Source: Synergistaceae bacterium (GTDB lineage: Bacteria; Synergistota; Synergistia; Synergistales; Aminobacteriaceae). From it: a stretch of DNA of 52,897 nt. Made by a program: the position numbers and the translations under genes. Below, piece after piece: positions 17,049 through 26,196 of this stretch (the stretch's first letter is position 1; each line of letters opens with the position of its first letter). The notes under the pieces were generated by a model. The model did not search any database and had not been told where the DNA came from. It saw only the letters and a list, made by a program, of their open reading frames with translations. Where the stretch lies: contig JAFSRQ010000053.1 of assembly GCA_017446055.1 (NCBI GenBank), forward strand, positions 1 to 52,897, written 5' to 3'.

Positions 17049-17729
17049 ATGAACGAGAGAGAGAGAGCCGTACACTTCTACGAAATGCTGACGGGTGTCT
17101 TCAACGATGACCAGTCGAAAATCATCCGCTACGTATGCTTCGCCGTTCTTTTCGCGGGAATGCTGTGGGCGGGCTTCAACTATTTCCGGGCCAGCCTTCT
17201 TGCTGACACTAATACCCCTCTTGACCCGGACATGTTCCAGGATACCAACCTGATGCCCAGAAACGACTCGGCACTTCAGAGAATCGCAGACCTCGCGCAG
17301 ACTGTGGACACAATGAGGAGCGCGGGCAGTACTCTTGCTGTTGCTATGGAGGGGCTGCACAACATGCCCTTCAACATTGACCCTGAAGGCGGGACTCTTG
17401 ACCCTTTCGGCGCGGCGGGAACAGGAGCAGGCACTATACCCCAGGCGGCAATTCAGGAGAACCCGAAGACTGTCCCACTTACGGTGAAGATGATTATGAC
17501 CACAGACAACGGGCAGAGGATAGCTGTTGTTGACGCTGGCGGACTTAAGGCACTCGTTCTGAGGAGGGGCGATGAGCTTCCCGGCGGTGGGTTCGTGCGC
17601 TCGATAAGGCCGGACGGAATTACAGTAATCGTGAACAAGCAGGAAGTAAAATATGATGTCCCCGAAATTCCGAAGTACAACGAAATCGGCAGACCCCGCA
17701 ACAAATCCGCGCAAACTCCGGGCAATTAA
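17049..17729 (+). CDS. PilP-like pilus assembly protein
   Basis: 226 residues: a cytoplasmic N-terminus, one membrane helix (YVCFAVLFAGMLWAGFNYF, about 28-46), a disordered Pro/Gly-rich section, and a C-terminal beta domain with ALVLRRGDELPGGGFVRSI and ITVIVNKQEVKYDVPE. That pattern is the HR/PDZ-less domain shared by PilP and GspC, which contacts the secretin. It lies 2 bp after the PilO-like gene and 61 bp before the secretin gene. Confidence 0.65.
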   Translation: MNERERAVHFYEMLTGVFNDDQSKIIRYVCFAVLFAGMLWAGFNYFRASLLADTNTPLDPDMFQDTNLMPRNDSALQRIADLAQTVDTMRSAGSTLAVAMEGLHNMPFNIDPEGGTLDPFGAAGTGAGTIPQAAIQENPKTVPLTVKMIMTTDNGQRIAVVDAGGLKALVLRRGDELPGGGFVRSIRPDGITVIVNKQEVKYDVPEIPKYNEIGRPRNKSAQTPGN

Positions 17730-17790
17730 TATATCCGCATAGTATAATATATTTTACTTACCCCAAATTCAGGAAAAGGTGCAGTGAAAT

Positions 17791-19479
17791 ATGGATATGT
17801 TACGAAAAATTACAGTTGCTTTTCTCGTTACCGTTATGATTTCTGCGTGCGATATTTCATGCGCGGCCATGAGGAATACTCCGGCGAAGTACAAAGGGCC
17901 TCTCCTCAAGTACTGCTCGATATACCAGATCGGCGAGAATGAGTTTATCCTGAAGATTTCCGGCAGGAACATTCCGCGCCCCGAATGCGAATCACGGAAT
18001 GACTCCCTCTATGTTACCCTCAACGACACAAAGGCATACCACCCGGAGAAGATAGTCTCATCACTGAAAGCCAGCATTGAGGCAATCCCGCTGATATATG
18101 ACTTCAAGGCCGAGAACGTTTCCGATGATGAATCGTTCTGGACTGCCGTTACTGTGAGGGCAGATTCCCCGCTTAAGGTGAGCGACATATCACACTCTCA
18201 TGACGGCTGGCAGATGCGGGTGAAGTCCTCAGCAAAGACAGACATCCTTTCGGGGGGCGCGTATGTTCCTCCGCCGAAGCTGATCCCCTCGCCTGAAACG
18301 ACACTGCCCTTCAGGGTTGACGCAAAGATAACGCTTGAGCTCAGGGACGCGGAGCTGCGTGATGTCCTGCGCGGGATAATGTCCTACATAGGCCGCAACG
18401 TGATAATAGATCCGACCTTCCCGAATGACGTGCTAATCACGATGACACTGAACAATGTACGCGCGGATGACGTTCTGAACCAGCTAATGAGGACGTATGA
18501 CCTTGCCTGCTACGTTTCAGGGGTGAACACTCTGACATTCGGCACAAGGGAAGGACTCTACAAGCTATCCGGCGAACGCTCAATGAGGAACTTCAAGCTG
18601 CATTTCTCCGAACCTGCCCAAGTCAGCACAATGCTCAAGACACTGGCCGCCCTCGATGACAGCGCGGTAACGGTTGACGACAGGATGAAGGCTCTGTACG
18701 TCAGGACTAATCCCGCAAAGATGCAGGAGGTTGAAGAACTGATCAGCATACTTGACGCTCCGCAGAAGCAGGTGATGATAAAGGCCAGCGTGTTTGAGTT
18801 CAACGACACAGACAGCTTGTCCGTCCAGAACGCCCTTGAGGTCGCCTATGATGATATTCGTTTTGTGCTTGGAGGAAACGATGAAGGATATTCAGGTATC
18901 GGGGTGCAATACCGTGCTGACAGGACGCTAAGAGGCACACGTGAGGTCTGGACTGACAGGTACATAACAGCCGCATTCACCGCTCTCGAACAGAAAGCAA
19001 AGGGCAAAGTCCTAGCTAATCCCTCAGTGATTGCCATTGACGGCAAGAAAGCGGAAATCACCCTGACTCAGGATTACCCGTATGTCTCAGACCGGGACAA
19101 CCAGAAAGGCACAGTAACATGGTCAACCGAAGAAGTAGGGCCGAAACTCAGCTTCACACCAAGAATCGGGCGGGACGGATATGTTAACCTTACGCTGGAT
19201 TTAAGCACAGGCGATGTTATAGGCACACAGACCAGCAGCACGGGCGAGGAGATGCCCATCACTACAACGCGCTCGGTGAAGACGGAAGTCCGTGTGAGGG
19301 ACGGTATGCCTTTCGTGATAGGGGGACTGTTCCGCGAGGACTCCACCAACAACGTATCACGTATTCCGATTCTGGGGAATATCCCGCTTCTTGGCGAGCT
19401 GTTCACTTTCAGGAGCAACAACAAGACCAAGACTCAGGTCGTGATGGTCATAACACCGTACATCCTTGACAGCAATTAG
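17791..19479 (+). CDS. pilQ: Type IV pilus secretin PilQ/GspD family
   Basis: Outer-membrane secretin of 562 residues. It has a signal peptide (about 1-25), an AMIN-like beta domain (30-150), an STN/N0 region with LRDAELRDVLRGIMSY and NVIIDPTF, an N1 domain, and a C-terminal secretin domain with KVLANPSVIAIDGKKAEI and the closing PFVIGGLFRED and IPILGNIPLLGELF motifs. An outer membrane is therefore expected. AAAGGTG precedes ATG 17791. Context with PilO/PilP-like genes and the two pilin genes at 45-48 kb supports a pilus rather than type II secretion. Confidence 0.9.
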   Translation: MDMLRKITVAFLVTVMISACDISCAAMRNTPAKYKGPLLKYCSIYQIGENEFILKISGRNIPRPECESRNDSLYVTLNDTKAYHPEKIVSSLKASIEAIPLIYDFKAENVSDDESFWTAVTVRADSPLKVSDISHSHDGWQMRVKSSAKTDILSGGAYVPPPKLIPSPETTLPFRVDAKITLELRDAELRDVLRGIMSYIGRNVIIDPTFPNDVLITMTLNNVRADDVLNQLMRTYDLACYVSGVNTLTFGTREGLYKLSGERSMRNFKLHFSEPAQVSTMLKTLAALDDSAVTVDDRMKALYVRTNPAKMQEVEELISILDAPQKQVMIKASVFEFNDTDSLSVQNALEVAYDDIRFVLGGNDEGYSGIGVQYRADRTLRGTREVWTDRYITAAFTALEQKAKGKVLANPSVIAIDGKKAEITLTQDYPYVSDRDNQKGTVTWSTEEVGPKLSFTPRIGRDGYVNLTLDLSTGDVIGTQTSSTGEEMPITTTRSVKTEVRVRDGMPFVIGGLFREDSTNNVSRIPILGNIPLLGELFTFRSNNKTKTQVVMVITPYILDSN

Positions 19480-19533
19480 AGCGGGTATACTATAATTACT
19501 CATCGCACAAAATTTCAGGAAGGATTGATACCA

Positions 19534-20106
19534 ATGGCACAGGTAGCAGACACCACTACATTCTACGTGGGACTCAAGCTCCGCTGGCAGGGCGGAATCT
19601 GGGAGATAGTCGAGTATGACCACCACAAGATGGGCAGGGGAGGCGCAGTTGTCCGCACAAAGCTCCGCAACGTAGAGACAGGCTCAATCGTGGAAAACTC
19701 GTTCAAGCCCGGAGAAAAGTTCGAGCGCATAATCTACGAGGACAAGCCCGCGCAGTATTCCTACAGGGACGGGGAAGACTACGTGTTCATGGATCTTGCC
19801 ACGTATGAGGAGATGAGGCTGTCCCCCGCTATTCTCGGTGAGGCCGCAAAGTATCTCGTTGACGACATGGAGATTCAGGTTGAGTACTTCGAGGGCAAGG
19901 TCATGGGAATCGAGCTGCCCAAGAGCGTAACAATGAAGGTTGTTGACACTCCTCCAGCGTTCAAGGGCGACACTGTAACAGGCGGCGGAAAACCTGCGAC
20001 TCTGGAGACCGGGCTTGTTGTTACGGTGCCGGTGTTCGTTGAGCCGGGTGAAATGGTGGTAGTAGACACACGCACAGGGCAGTATCTGGAGCGCGCGAAG
20101 AAGTAA
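19534..20106 (+). CDS. efp: Translation elongation factor P, arginine at the loop tip
   Basis: EF-P rescues ribosomes stalled at polyproline. The 190 residues show the three beta domains and the C-terminal ETGLVVTVPVFVEPGE signature. In domain I the loop reads HHKMGRGGA, so R35 occupies the place of the modified lysine of E. coli EF-P. ATG 19534 is preferred over an in-frame TTG at 19525 because AGGAAGG lies just before. Its stop codon overlaps the next start by one base. A TTGACA (19466) and TATAAT (19491) upstream are 19 bp apart, so a promoter is possible. Confidence 0.95.
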   Translation: MAQVADTTTFYVGLKLRWQGGIWEIVEYDHHKMGRGGAVVRTKLRNVETGSIVENSFKPGEKFERIIYEDKPAQYSYRDGEDYVFMDLATYEEMRLSPAILGEAAKYLVDDMEIQVEYFEGKVMGIELPKSVTMKVVDTPPAFKGDTVTGGGKPATLETGLVVTVPVFVEPGEMVVVDTRTGQYLERAKK

Positions 20107-20528
20107 TGCCTGCCTCAGACGAAAAGCGCAAAGAGTCCCCGAATGGCGGAATGATTCACATCTCGGAGGACGTTATAGCCGAGCTTGCCCGCAAAACCAT
20201 TCAGGGAATCCCCAACATAAAGACAGCAGGACTCGCGTCAAAGTTCAGCATAGGCCGCAAGAGTTCAGGAATCCGCGTGTCAGTCGAACACTCACAGGGC
20301 AGTGTGTCGGTTGACGCATATGTTCTCGTGAAGTACGGCCAGAGGATTCCCGACTTGGCTTGGGACGTTCAGGAAAAGATCAAGGACAACCTCGAACGCT
20401 ACACGGGCTATGATGTGAAGGCGGTCAACGTGAACGTTCAGGGGATATACACGGCTTCAGGGGACAATGTCGGGATGAGCCTTGATACGGAAGGGGAAAA
20501 GCCATCGCCTGATGAGGAGGCAGACTAG
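20106..20528 (+). CDS. Asp23/Gls24 family envelope stress protein
   Basis: 140-residue Asp23-family protein. Visible family features are MIHISEDVIAELARKT near the N-terminus, GIRVSVEHSQGSVSVDAYVLVKYG in the middle and VQEKIKDNLERYTGYDVKAVNVNVQGI at the end. Members are abundant cytosolic or membrane-tethered proteins linked to cell-envelope stress. The gene overlaps efp by one base and lies in the common asp23-...-nusB neighbourhood. Confidence 0.88.
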   Translation: MPASDEKRKESPNGGMIHISEDVIAELARKTIQGIPNIKTAGLASKFSIGRKSSGIRVSVEHSQGSVSVDAYVLVKYGQRIPDLAWDVQEKIKDNLERYTGYDVKAVNVNVQGIYTASGDNVGMSLDTEGEKPSPDEEAD

Positions 20529-20531
20529 GCC

Positions 20532-20990
20532 ATGTATTACACGTGGAAGAATACGCCTTACGGAATAATCCGGGTGTCATGCTCAGGTCTGTATGATTTC
20601 GTGCTTGAGGCGGTGAAGTCCCATCTCAGACTCTACAGCGTAACACTTGAGCCTTCTGGGAAAAAGGAACACGCTAATATGACGCTGGTATTCTCCGAGG
20701 AAGATTTGTCGCCTGACACTAAGCGCAAAGTCGAGGAGCATATAGTCTCGGTGCTGAAACCTTTAGGGCTGAAAGCATCGGTAGTGTGGGCGAGTCCTGA
20801 GCGGGGAATATGGCCTGTGATACAGAATCCGTATATCTGGGCGGGGCTTGCGTCATGTATTGCTGTGATGGTTACGGCAGGCTTTGACGGCTTCTTCTGG
20901 ACTCTGTTCTGGGGCGGTGCTGTGTGGTTCACGATTCGGGGGCTGAGATTCATTGCGGAAAAATTCAGGAGTGCTGACTATGCCGGGTAA
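20532..20990 (+). CDS. Unknown membrane protein between asp23-like gene and nusB
   Basis: 152 residues. About 95 soluble N-terminal residues are followed by two closely spaced hydrophobic helices (about 103-120 and 121-138, WAGLASCIAVMVTAGF and FFWTLFWGGAVWF) and a basic C-terminus. I do not recognise the family. Its position next to an Asp23 homologue is reminiscent of AmaP-type membrane partners of Asp23, but the sequence is not visibly AmaP-like. The end overlaps nusB by 11 bp. Confidence 0.75.
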   Translation: MYYTWKNTPYGIIRVSCSGLYDFVLEAVKSHLRLYSVTLEPSGKKEHANMTLVFSEEDLSPDTKRKVEEHIVSVLKPLGLKASVVWASPERGIWPVIQNPYIWAGLASCIAVMVTAGFDGFFWTLFWGGAVWFTIRGLRFIAEKFRSADYAG

Positions 20991-21462
20991 CAAGAAGAAA
21001 TTTATCGGCAGAAAGTTTGAGGCTCTTCACAGGTCGCGTGAGATGGCGTTACAGTTTCTGTGTTCGCTGGAAATTTGCCCCGATCAGGATTTCTCGCAGT
21101 CTCTGGAACTTTTCATGAGCCTTGACGTTAACCAGGATGACACGCACGAGGTCAAAGAAAGATGCCGTACTCTTTGCGCTGAAGTCTGGAACAGGAAATC
21201 AGAGATTGACGGAATACTGCTGAGGGTTGTTACTGGCTGGCGGCCTGACAGGATGGTAAGTGTTGACCGCACTATTCTGCGCATGATGATACTTGAAGGC
21301 TTCCTGCTGAAGAGTCTTCCTGTAGGAGCTGCAATAACTGAGGCAGGGACTCTTGCCGGTGATTTCGGTACTAAGGACTCTCCGCGCTTCGTGAAGGGAA
21401 TAATGTACAAAGCCTCGAAATATTTTGCGGCCTCTGACACCGGACATGAAGGAAGTGAATGA
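20980..21462 (+). CDS. nusB: Transcription antitermination factor NusB
   Basis: RNA-binding factor that acts with NusA, NusE and NusG in rRNA antitermination. The 160 residues are all-helical with SREMALQFLCSLE near the N-terminus and the diagnostic C-terminal DRTILRMMILEGF, PVGAAITEAGTLAGDFG, and FVKGIMYK segments. ATG 20980 is chosen because AGGAG ends eight bases before; a frame from 20953 is only overlap with the preceding gene. Confidence 0.93.
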   Translation: MPGNKKKFIGRKFEALHRSREMALQFLCSLEICPDQDFSQSLELFMSLDVNQDDTHEVKERCRTLCAEVWNRKSEIDGILLRVVTGWRPDRMVSVDRTILRMMILEGFLLKSLPVGAAITEAGTLAGDFGTKDSPRFVKGIMYKASKYFAASDTGHEGSE

Positions 21463-21463
21463 T

Positions 21464-21961
21464 TTGACCTCAAGATTCAGGAAGGCAGGACGTGAAGACA
21501 CCGGGAAAATTCTGCGCCTCATCCGTGAGCTTGCCGAGCATAAGCGCATGGCCGGGCAAGTTACGGCGACTGTAGAAACGCTTGAAGAATGGCTGTTCGT
21601 GAAAAACAGTGCTGAAGTGTTCTTCATTCTTGACGATGACGCAAACGAGATAGGCTACGTTCTGTTCTTTCACACATTCTCGACATTTCTGGGGAAGGCT
21701 GGAATACACGTTGAGGATTTGTACATCAAGCCGGAATTTCGCGGCAAGGGTTACGGGTCAGCGGCCTTCAGGGAAATTGCTAGGATTGCGGCGGAAAGAG
21801 GCTGTGAGCGCGTTGAATGGGCATGTCTGGACTGGAACAAGCCGAGCATAGGCTTCTATTTGTCGCTGGGAGCTGTTCCGCTTGATGAGTGGACAACGTA
21901 CAGGCTTTCGGGCGGTGCTCTCAGGAATTTGGCGGAAGGTGCTGACAGTGGCAGCAGTTGA
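21464..21961 (+). CDS. GNAT family N-acetyltransferase
   Basis: 165-residue acetyltransferase of the diamine N-acetyltransferase-like subgroup. The acetyl-CoA loop is visible as YIKPEFRGKGYGSAAF (about 83-98), preceded by EDL and followed by CLDWNKPSIGFYLSLGA. TTG 21464 follows AAGGAAG at eight bases; an ATG at 21446 is the alternative. It starts 1 bp after nusB and overlaps the next gene by 14 bp. Substrate unknown. Confidence 0.85.
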   Translation: MTSRFRKAGREDTGKILRLIRELAEHKRMAGQVTATVETLEEWLFVKNSAEVFFILDDDANEIGYVLFFHTFSTFLGKAGIHVEDLYIKPEFRGKGYGSAAFREIARIAAERGCERVEWACLDWNKPSIGFYLSLGAVPLDEWTTYRLSGGALRNLAEGADSGSS

Positions 21962-22895
21962 TATTCTCATGGCCACGTACAACGGCGGGAAATACATTGC
22001 CGAGCAGATAGACTCGATTCTCGCGCAGACATTCACGGACTGGCGGCTTCTGATACGTGATGACGGCTCAACGGATGATACTCTGTCGATAATTGCTGAC
22101 TACGAGTCGAAATATCCGGGAAAAATTCAGGTCATACACGATGATGCTGTGTGCAAGTCCGCGACCAGAAACTTCTTCGAGCTTCTGAGACACGCTGAGG
22201 CAGATTACGTGATGTTCTGTGATCAAGATGATGTGTGGCTGCCGTACAAGATTCAGATAACGTATGACTACATGATGAAGGCTGAGCGCGAAAATCCCGG
22301 CAAGCCTGTTCTCGTGTTCACCGGGCTTCAGGTTGTTGACGCGGAACTGAGGAGTCTGGACTACTTGATGAGCCTCGATTTTGGGGAGAAACGCTACACT
22401 TTCACGGAGCTTCTCATGCGTAACTGCGCGGCAGGCTGCACCCAGATGATGAACCGGGAATGTTACGGGAACTTGGGCGGCTTCCAGGAGGGCATAAGGC
22501 TTCATGACTGGTGGACGATGCTTTACGCCGCGGCTTTCGGGGTTGTTGTGCGCGTTCCTATGGCACTGGCACTCTACAGGCAGCACGGGAACAACGCCAT
22601 CGGAGCAGTACCCAAGACTGCCGGAATAGCCACAAGAATAATCTGGTACATCACGCACCCTTTCGCGAGAGCCTCGAAGGTAAATTATTACAGCAAATCA
22701 ATGCTGATTGTGTTTCACGAAAGATTCGCCGCGTCATTAAGTCCCGATAAACTCAGCTGGATTGAGTCGTACCTTGCCATGTTCGGAGGAAATATATTCA
22801 CGCGCTTCAAGGCTTGGCGTAAATTCCGGGATTTTGACTTCATGAAGATACATTCGGTGATAAAGTTCAGGGTAATTTTTCTCGGAGCAAAATAA
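21948..22895 (+). CDS. Family 2 glycosyltransferase
   Basis: 315-residue GT-A fold glycosyltransferase with DILMATYNGGKYIAEQIDSI at the N-terminus, the RDDGSTDDT nucleotide-sugar motif, and the metal-binding FCDQDDVW. This subgroup resembles rhamnosyl- or galactosyl-transferases of surface polysaccharides, which cannot be resolved by eye. GTG 21948 is chosen because GGAAGG precedes it by eight bases and the sheet-forming AVDILMATYNGG follows directly. Confidence 0.88.
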   Translation: MAAVDILMATYNGGKYIAEQIDSILAQTFTDWRLLIRDDGSTDDTLSIIADYESKYPGKIQVIHDDAVCKSATRNFFELLRHAEADYVMFCDQDDVWLPYKIQITYDYMMKAERENPGKPVLVFTGLQVVDAELRSLDYLMSLDFGEKRYTFTELLMRNCAAGCTQMMNRECYGNLGGFQEGIRLHDWWTMLYAAAFGVVVRVPMALALYRQHGNNAIGAVPKTAGIATRIIWYITHPFARASKVNYYSKSMLIVFHERFAASLSPDKLSWIESYLAMFGGNIFTRFKAWRKFRDFDFMKIHSVIKFRVIFLGAK

Positions 22896-22899
22896 CAAT

Positions 22900-22923
22900 C
22901 CCCCCTGCGAAATCACAAGGGGG
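22900..22923. terminator. Bidirectional hairpin between GT2 and gatB
   Basis: CCCCCT / AGGGGG with a 12-base loop lies between convergent genes. T-rich sequence follows on the plus side (CACTTTTC) and on the minus side (TTGTTATTTTG). Confidence 0.55.
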
Positions 22924-22932
22924 ACTCACTTT

Positions 22933-24393
22933 TCACTTCACTGCTTCTGCGACTGCTTCTGCTACTTCCTGGGGCTTGGCCTGACCCTTTGACTCTTTCA
23001 TCACGAGTCCCTGAAGGAACTTGAGCTTCTTGCCCTTCTTGTCCTTCCCGGATTTTATCTCGTCAAGAACGTCCGGGTTAGCCGCAATTACTGACGCTAC
23101 TATGTCAGCAAGAGCATTCCCGGCGACTCCTCCCTCAGTGATTCCGAGAGACTTCACAGCGTCATCAATTCCGATTCCCTCAGCGCATACCTTGTCGAAA
23201 ACCTCCCGGCCCTGAGTCGTTGAGAGCGTCCCCCCGTCAACCCTGGCAACAATCCCGGCGAGAGTCTCAGGCTTCACGGTAAACGCGGAAATCTTCTGCC
23301 CTTTCTCATTCAGCACACGAAGAACCTCCGTCCGCACCCAGTGAGAAGCACGGACAGGATTCGCCCCGGCGGCAACACAGGCCTCGAAGTAGTCAGCAAG
23401 ATTCTTGTCGTCAGTCAGAACGTCAGCAACCTCACGCGGCACTCCCCAGTCATTGACGTACCTGTTTGCGCGAACGTCAGGCATCTCAGGCATCCTCGCG
23501 GCGACACGGTCAATCCATTCCTGCGAGATGTACAGCGGGGGCAAATCCGGCTCGACGATGAACTTGCGGTAATTCTCCTTCACGCGTGATGAGGAGGTTA
23601 TTCCCTTCGCGTCGTTCCAGTGGCGTGTTTCCTGTATCACGTCCCCGCCCTGAAGCATGATCTTCTTCTGCCGTTTTATCTCGTACTCAATAGCCCGCTC
23701 CAGCGCCTTGAAGGAGTTCATGTTCTTGACTTCCACCTTATGACCCCAGCGTCCGTCAGAACACTTCATCGACACGTTAGCGTCGAATCTCATCATTCCC
23801 TTTTCCAGCTCGACATCTGAAGCTCCCGAATATATCACGCGCCTGCGGAGTGTCATGACGTACTCGACTGCCTCAGCCGCTGATGAAACGTCCGGCTCTG
23901 AGACGATTTCGGCCAGAGGAGTCCCCGACCTGTTGTAGTCGACATATGATGTGTCAGCACCTTCTAGACGTCCGTCTGACGCGCTGTGATGGAGGCTGCC
24001 AACGTCCTCTTCAAGGTGCATGTGGTGGACGCGAATCTTCTTGAGGTTGCCGTCTGCGTCGTGGACTTCAATGTAGCCTGCTGTTGTGATGGGAAGGTCG
24101 CACTGGCTGATCTGGTGTCCCTTGGGCAGGTCTGGGTAGAAGTAGGACTTGCGGAAGAACAATGACTTGGGACGTATTCCGCAGTTCATCGCGAACCCGG
24201 CTAACATTCCCTGCTCCACGACATGATGATTCAGGACGGGCAATGTACCCGGCAATCCCATGCAGACCGGGCATATGTTTGTGTTTGCGGGCGCGTCTGT
24301 GTCAGTTGAGCATGAGCAGAACAGCTTCGAGTCAGACTTCAGGCGTATGTGTATCTCAATCCCTATGACGGGCGTAAATGTCAGTTCGGCCAT
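22933..24393 (-). CDS. gatB: Asp-tRNA(Asn)/Glu-tRNA(Gln) amidotransferase subunit B
   Basis: GatB phosphorylates the misacylated tRNA and receives ammonia from GatA. The 486 residues begin with the typical PVIGIEIHIRLKSDSKLFC and carry the zinc-site cysteines FCSCS and ICPVCMGLPG, YFYPDLPKGHQISQ, and the C-terminal helical and YqeY-like tail domains. GatB ends in EAVAEAVK, usual for the family. The gatC-gatA-gatB cluster lies on the minus strand with 1-2 bp gaps. Confidence 0.97.
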   Translation of the reverse strand: MAELTFTPVIGIEIHIRLKSDSKLFCSCSTDTDAPANTNICPVCMGLPGTLPVLNHHVVEQGMLAGFAMNCGIRPKSLFFRKSYFYPDLPKGHQISQCDLPITTAGYIEVHDADGNLKKIRVHHMHLEEDVGSLHHSASDGRLEGADTSYVDYNRSGTPLAEIVSEPDVSSAAEAVEYVMTLRRRVIYSGASDVELEKGMMRFDANVSMKCSDGRWGHKVEVKNMNSFKALERAIEYEIKRQKKIMLQGGDVIQETRHWNDAKGITSSSRVKENYRKFIVEPDLPPLYISQEWIDRVAARMPEMPDVRANRYVNDWGVPREVADVLTDDKNLADYFEACVAAGANPVRASHWVRTEVLRVLNEKGQKISAFTVKPETLAGIVARVDGGTLSTTQGREVFDKVCAEGIGIDDAVKSLGITEGGVAGNALADIVASVIAANPDVLDEIKSGKDKKGKKLKFLQGLVMKESKGQAKPQEVAEAVAEAVK

Positions 24394-24395
24394 GA

Positions 24396-25826
24396 TTATT
24401 TCACTCCTCCGTTCGCAATTCTGGGACCGCCTAAATGATTTTCGAGGATTATTCCCGCGTCAAGAAGCTCACTGTCGCTCCACCTCGGCCCTATGAGCTG
24501 AAGCCCCACAGGAAGCCCTCCAGCGTAGCCCGTGAAGAATGACAGACCCGGAAGCCCCGCTAGATTCACAGGAAGCGTGTACAGGTCAGCCTCGTAGCCC
24601 TTCATCGCGTCATCGTCAGACTCTCCGACCCTGCCCGGCATTGACGGCGTTACGGGCTGTAGTATGTAGTCAGTCTCACCGAAAGCCCGGGTGAACTCCT
24701 GCGCAATGAGCGTGCGCACCTTCGTGGCGGCGACGTAGTACTCCTCGCAACGTGTCGGCTCAGTCAGGCATGTACCCGCGATAATTCGTGCTTTGACCTC
24801 CGCGCCGAATCCGTAACTCCTCACACGCTCGAACATCTCCTTGATGCCACGTGCGTCCTTCACGGTGTAGCCCAGCCGGACTCCGTCGTAACGCTCAAGG
24901 TTGGTGTGAGCCTCGGACATGGCCAGAGCGTAGTAGCAGGCGACCGCGTATTTCGACACGACAGGGAGGGATACTTCCGTGATGATTGCGCCCTCGTCAG
25001 CAAGAACTTTCTGGACTCTCTTCATGGCATCAGCTATGGGAGCGTCAAGAGTGAAGCCGGAAAATTCCTTCACGACAGCAACCTTCTTCCCCTTTATGCT
25101 GGGCTTCTCATTGTGCGTGAAATCGTGGGGCTTGTCCCTGAAGCTTGACGAGTCCATCTTGTCATGGCCGGAAATCACCGACATAACGATTTGCAGGTCT
25201 CTCACAGTCCTTGCGAACGGGCCAATCTGGTCGAGTGATGAGCCGTATGAGATGAGACCGTAGCGGCTGACCATTCCGTACGTGGGCTTGAGGCCGTAAA
25301 CACCGCAGTAGCTTGCTGGCTGACGGATTGAGCCGCCTGTGTCAGAGCCTAGCGAGAACGGGACGTACCCCGCGCTGACTGCCGCCGCTGACCCTCCCGA
25401 ACTGCCGCCCGGGACAAGTGATGTGTCGTTGGGGTTGCGTGTCGGGCCGAACGCTGAGTTTCCGCAGGTGTTGCCCATCGCGAACTCGTCCATGTTGGCC
25501 TTGCCCATGAGGACAGCCCCGGCATCCTTGAGGCGAGTCCATGCTGTTGCGTCATAGGGTGGCCGCCAGTTTCCGAGAATGCGGCTTGCGGCTGTGGTGC
25601 GGATACCCTTCGTGCAGAGGTTGTCCTTGATGATTGTCGGAATCCCGGAGAGTACTCCCTCTTTTGCTGACTGGGGCGTGTCATCGGTGCGGGTGATTAG
25701 GGCGTGGATTTCCCCCTCGCACTGGTCGATACGTTTCTTGCAGGACGTGAATATTTCGGACGCTGAGAATTTCCCGGCCTTGAGACCCTCCATCAGCATC
25801 CACAGATTAAGCTCGTAAAGTTCCAT
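24396..25826 (-). CDS. gatA: Asp-tRNA(Asn)/Glu-tRNA(Gln) amidotransferase subunit A
   Basis: Amidase-signature glutaminase subunit with 476 residues. The Ser-cisSer-Lys machinery is visible as PTIIKDNLCTKG (Lys, about 67), GGSSGGSAAAVSAG and SDTGGSIRQPA. The C-terminal region has NLAGLPGLSFF and GLQLIGPRW. It supplies ammonia to GatB through a tunnel. It starts 1 bp after the end of gatC. Confidence 0.97.
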   Translation of the reverse strand: MELYELNLWMLMEGLKAGKFSASEIFTSCKKRIDQCEGEIHALITRTDDTPQSAKEGVLSGIPTIIKDNLCTKGIRTTAASRILGNWRPPYDATAWTRLKDAGAVLMGKANMDEFAMGNTCGNSAFGPTRNPNDTSLVPGGSSGGSAAAVSAGYVPFSLGSDTGGSIRQPASYCGVYGLKPTYGMVSRYGLISYGSSLDQIGPFARTVRDLQIVMSVISGHDKMDSSSFRDKPHDFTHNEKPSIKGKKVAVVKEFSGFTLDAPIADAMKRVQKVLADEGAIITEVSLPVVSKYAVACYYALAMSEAHTNLERYDGVRLGYTVKDARGIKEMFERVRSYGFGAEVKARIIAGTCLTEPTRCEEYYVAATKVRTLIAQEFTRAFGETDYILQPVTPSMPGRVGESDDDAMKGYEADLYTLPVNLAGLPGLSFFTGYAGGLPVGLQLIGPRWSDSELLDAGIILENHLGGPRIANGGVK

Positions 25827-25827
25827 G

Positions 25828-26118
25828 TTACTCCTCCATTATGCGCGGGACTTTGAAGTATGACCCGTCTACGTGTTCGCTCTCGTGAAGTATGGCTTCG
25901 TTGTCGGGGAAGGGAATAACTTTGTCTTCACGCAGGGGGCATTCGATGGCCTCCGCAAAGCTGAAAGGCTCAACGTCCTTGAGGTCTAACTCCTTGAAGC
26001 ACTGCAATGCGTCAAGAAAGCTGTTGATGTACTTGACCGCTCCGGCGAGTTCCTGCTCAGTCAGCAGAAGCCGGGACTCTAATGCGATCTCGTTGACTTC
26101 TTCGCTGGTTAAGTTCAC
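25828..26118 (-). CDS. gatC: Asp-tRNA(Asn)/Glu-tRNA(Gln) amidotransferase subunit C
   Basis: Small 96-residue subunit that clamps GatA to GatB. It begins LTSEEVNEIALESRLLLTEQEL, the typical N-terminus, and ends with the extended arm YFKVPRIMEE. GTG 26118 is the start, with AAGGAG ten bases before it. Confidence 0.94.
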   Translation of the reverse strand: MNLTSEEVNEIALESRLLLTEQELAGAVKYINSFLDALQCFKELDLKDVEPFSFAEAIECPLREDKVIPFPDNEAILHESEHVDGSYFKVPRIMEE

Positions 26119-26196
26119 TGGTTATGTCTCCTTTGTGTGTTGTGGATTTTGTCAGCGTGTATTATATCAGCCTGCTTTTGTGCGTACCCTGTGATG

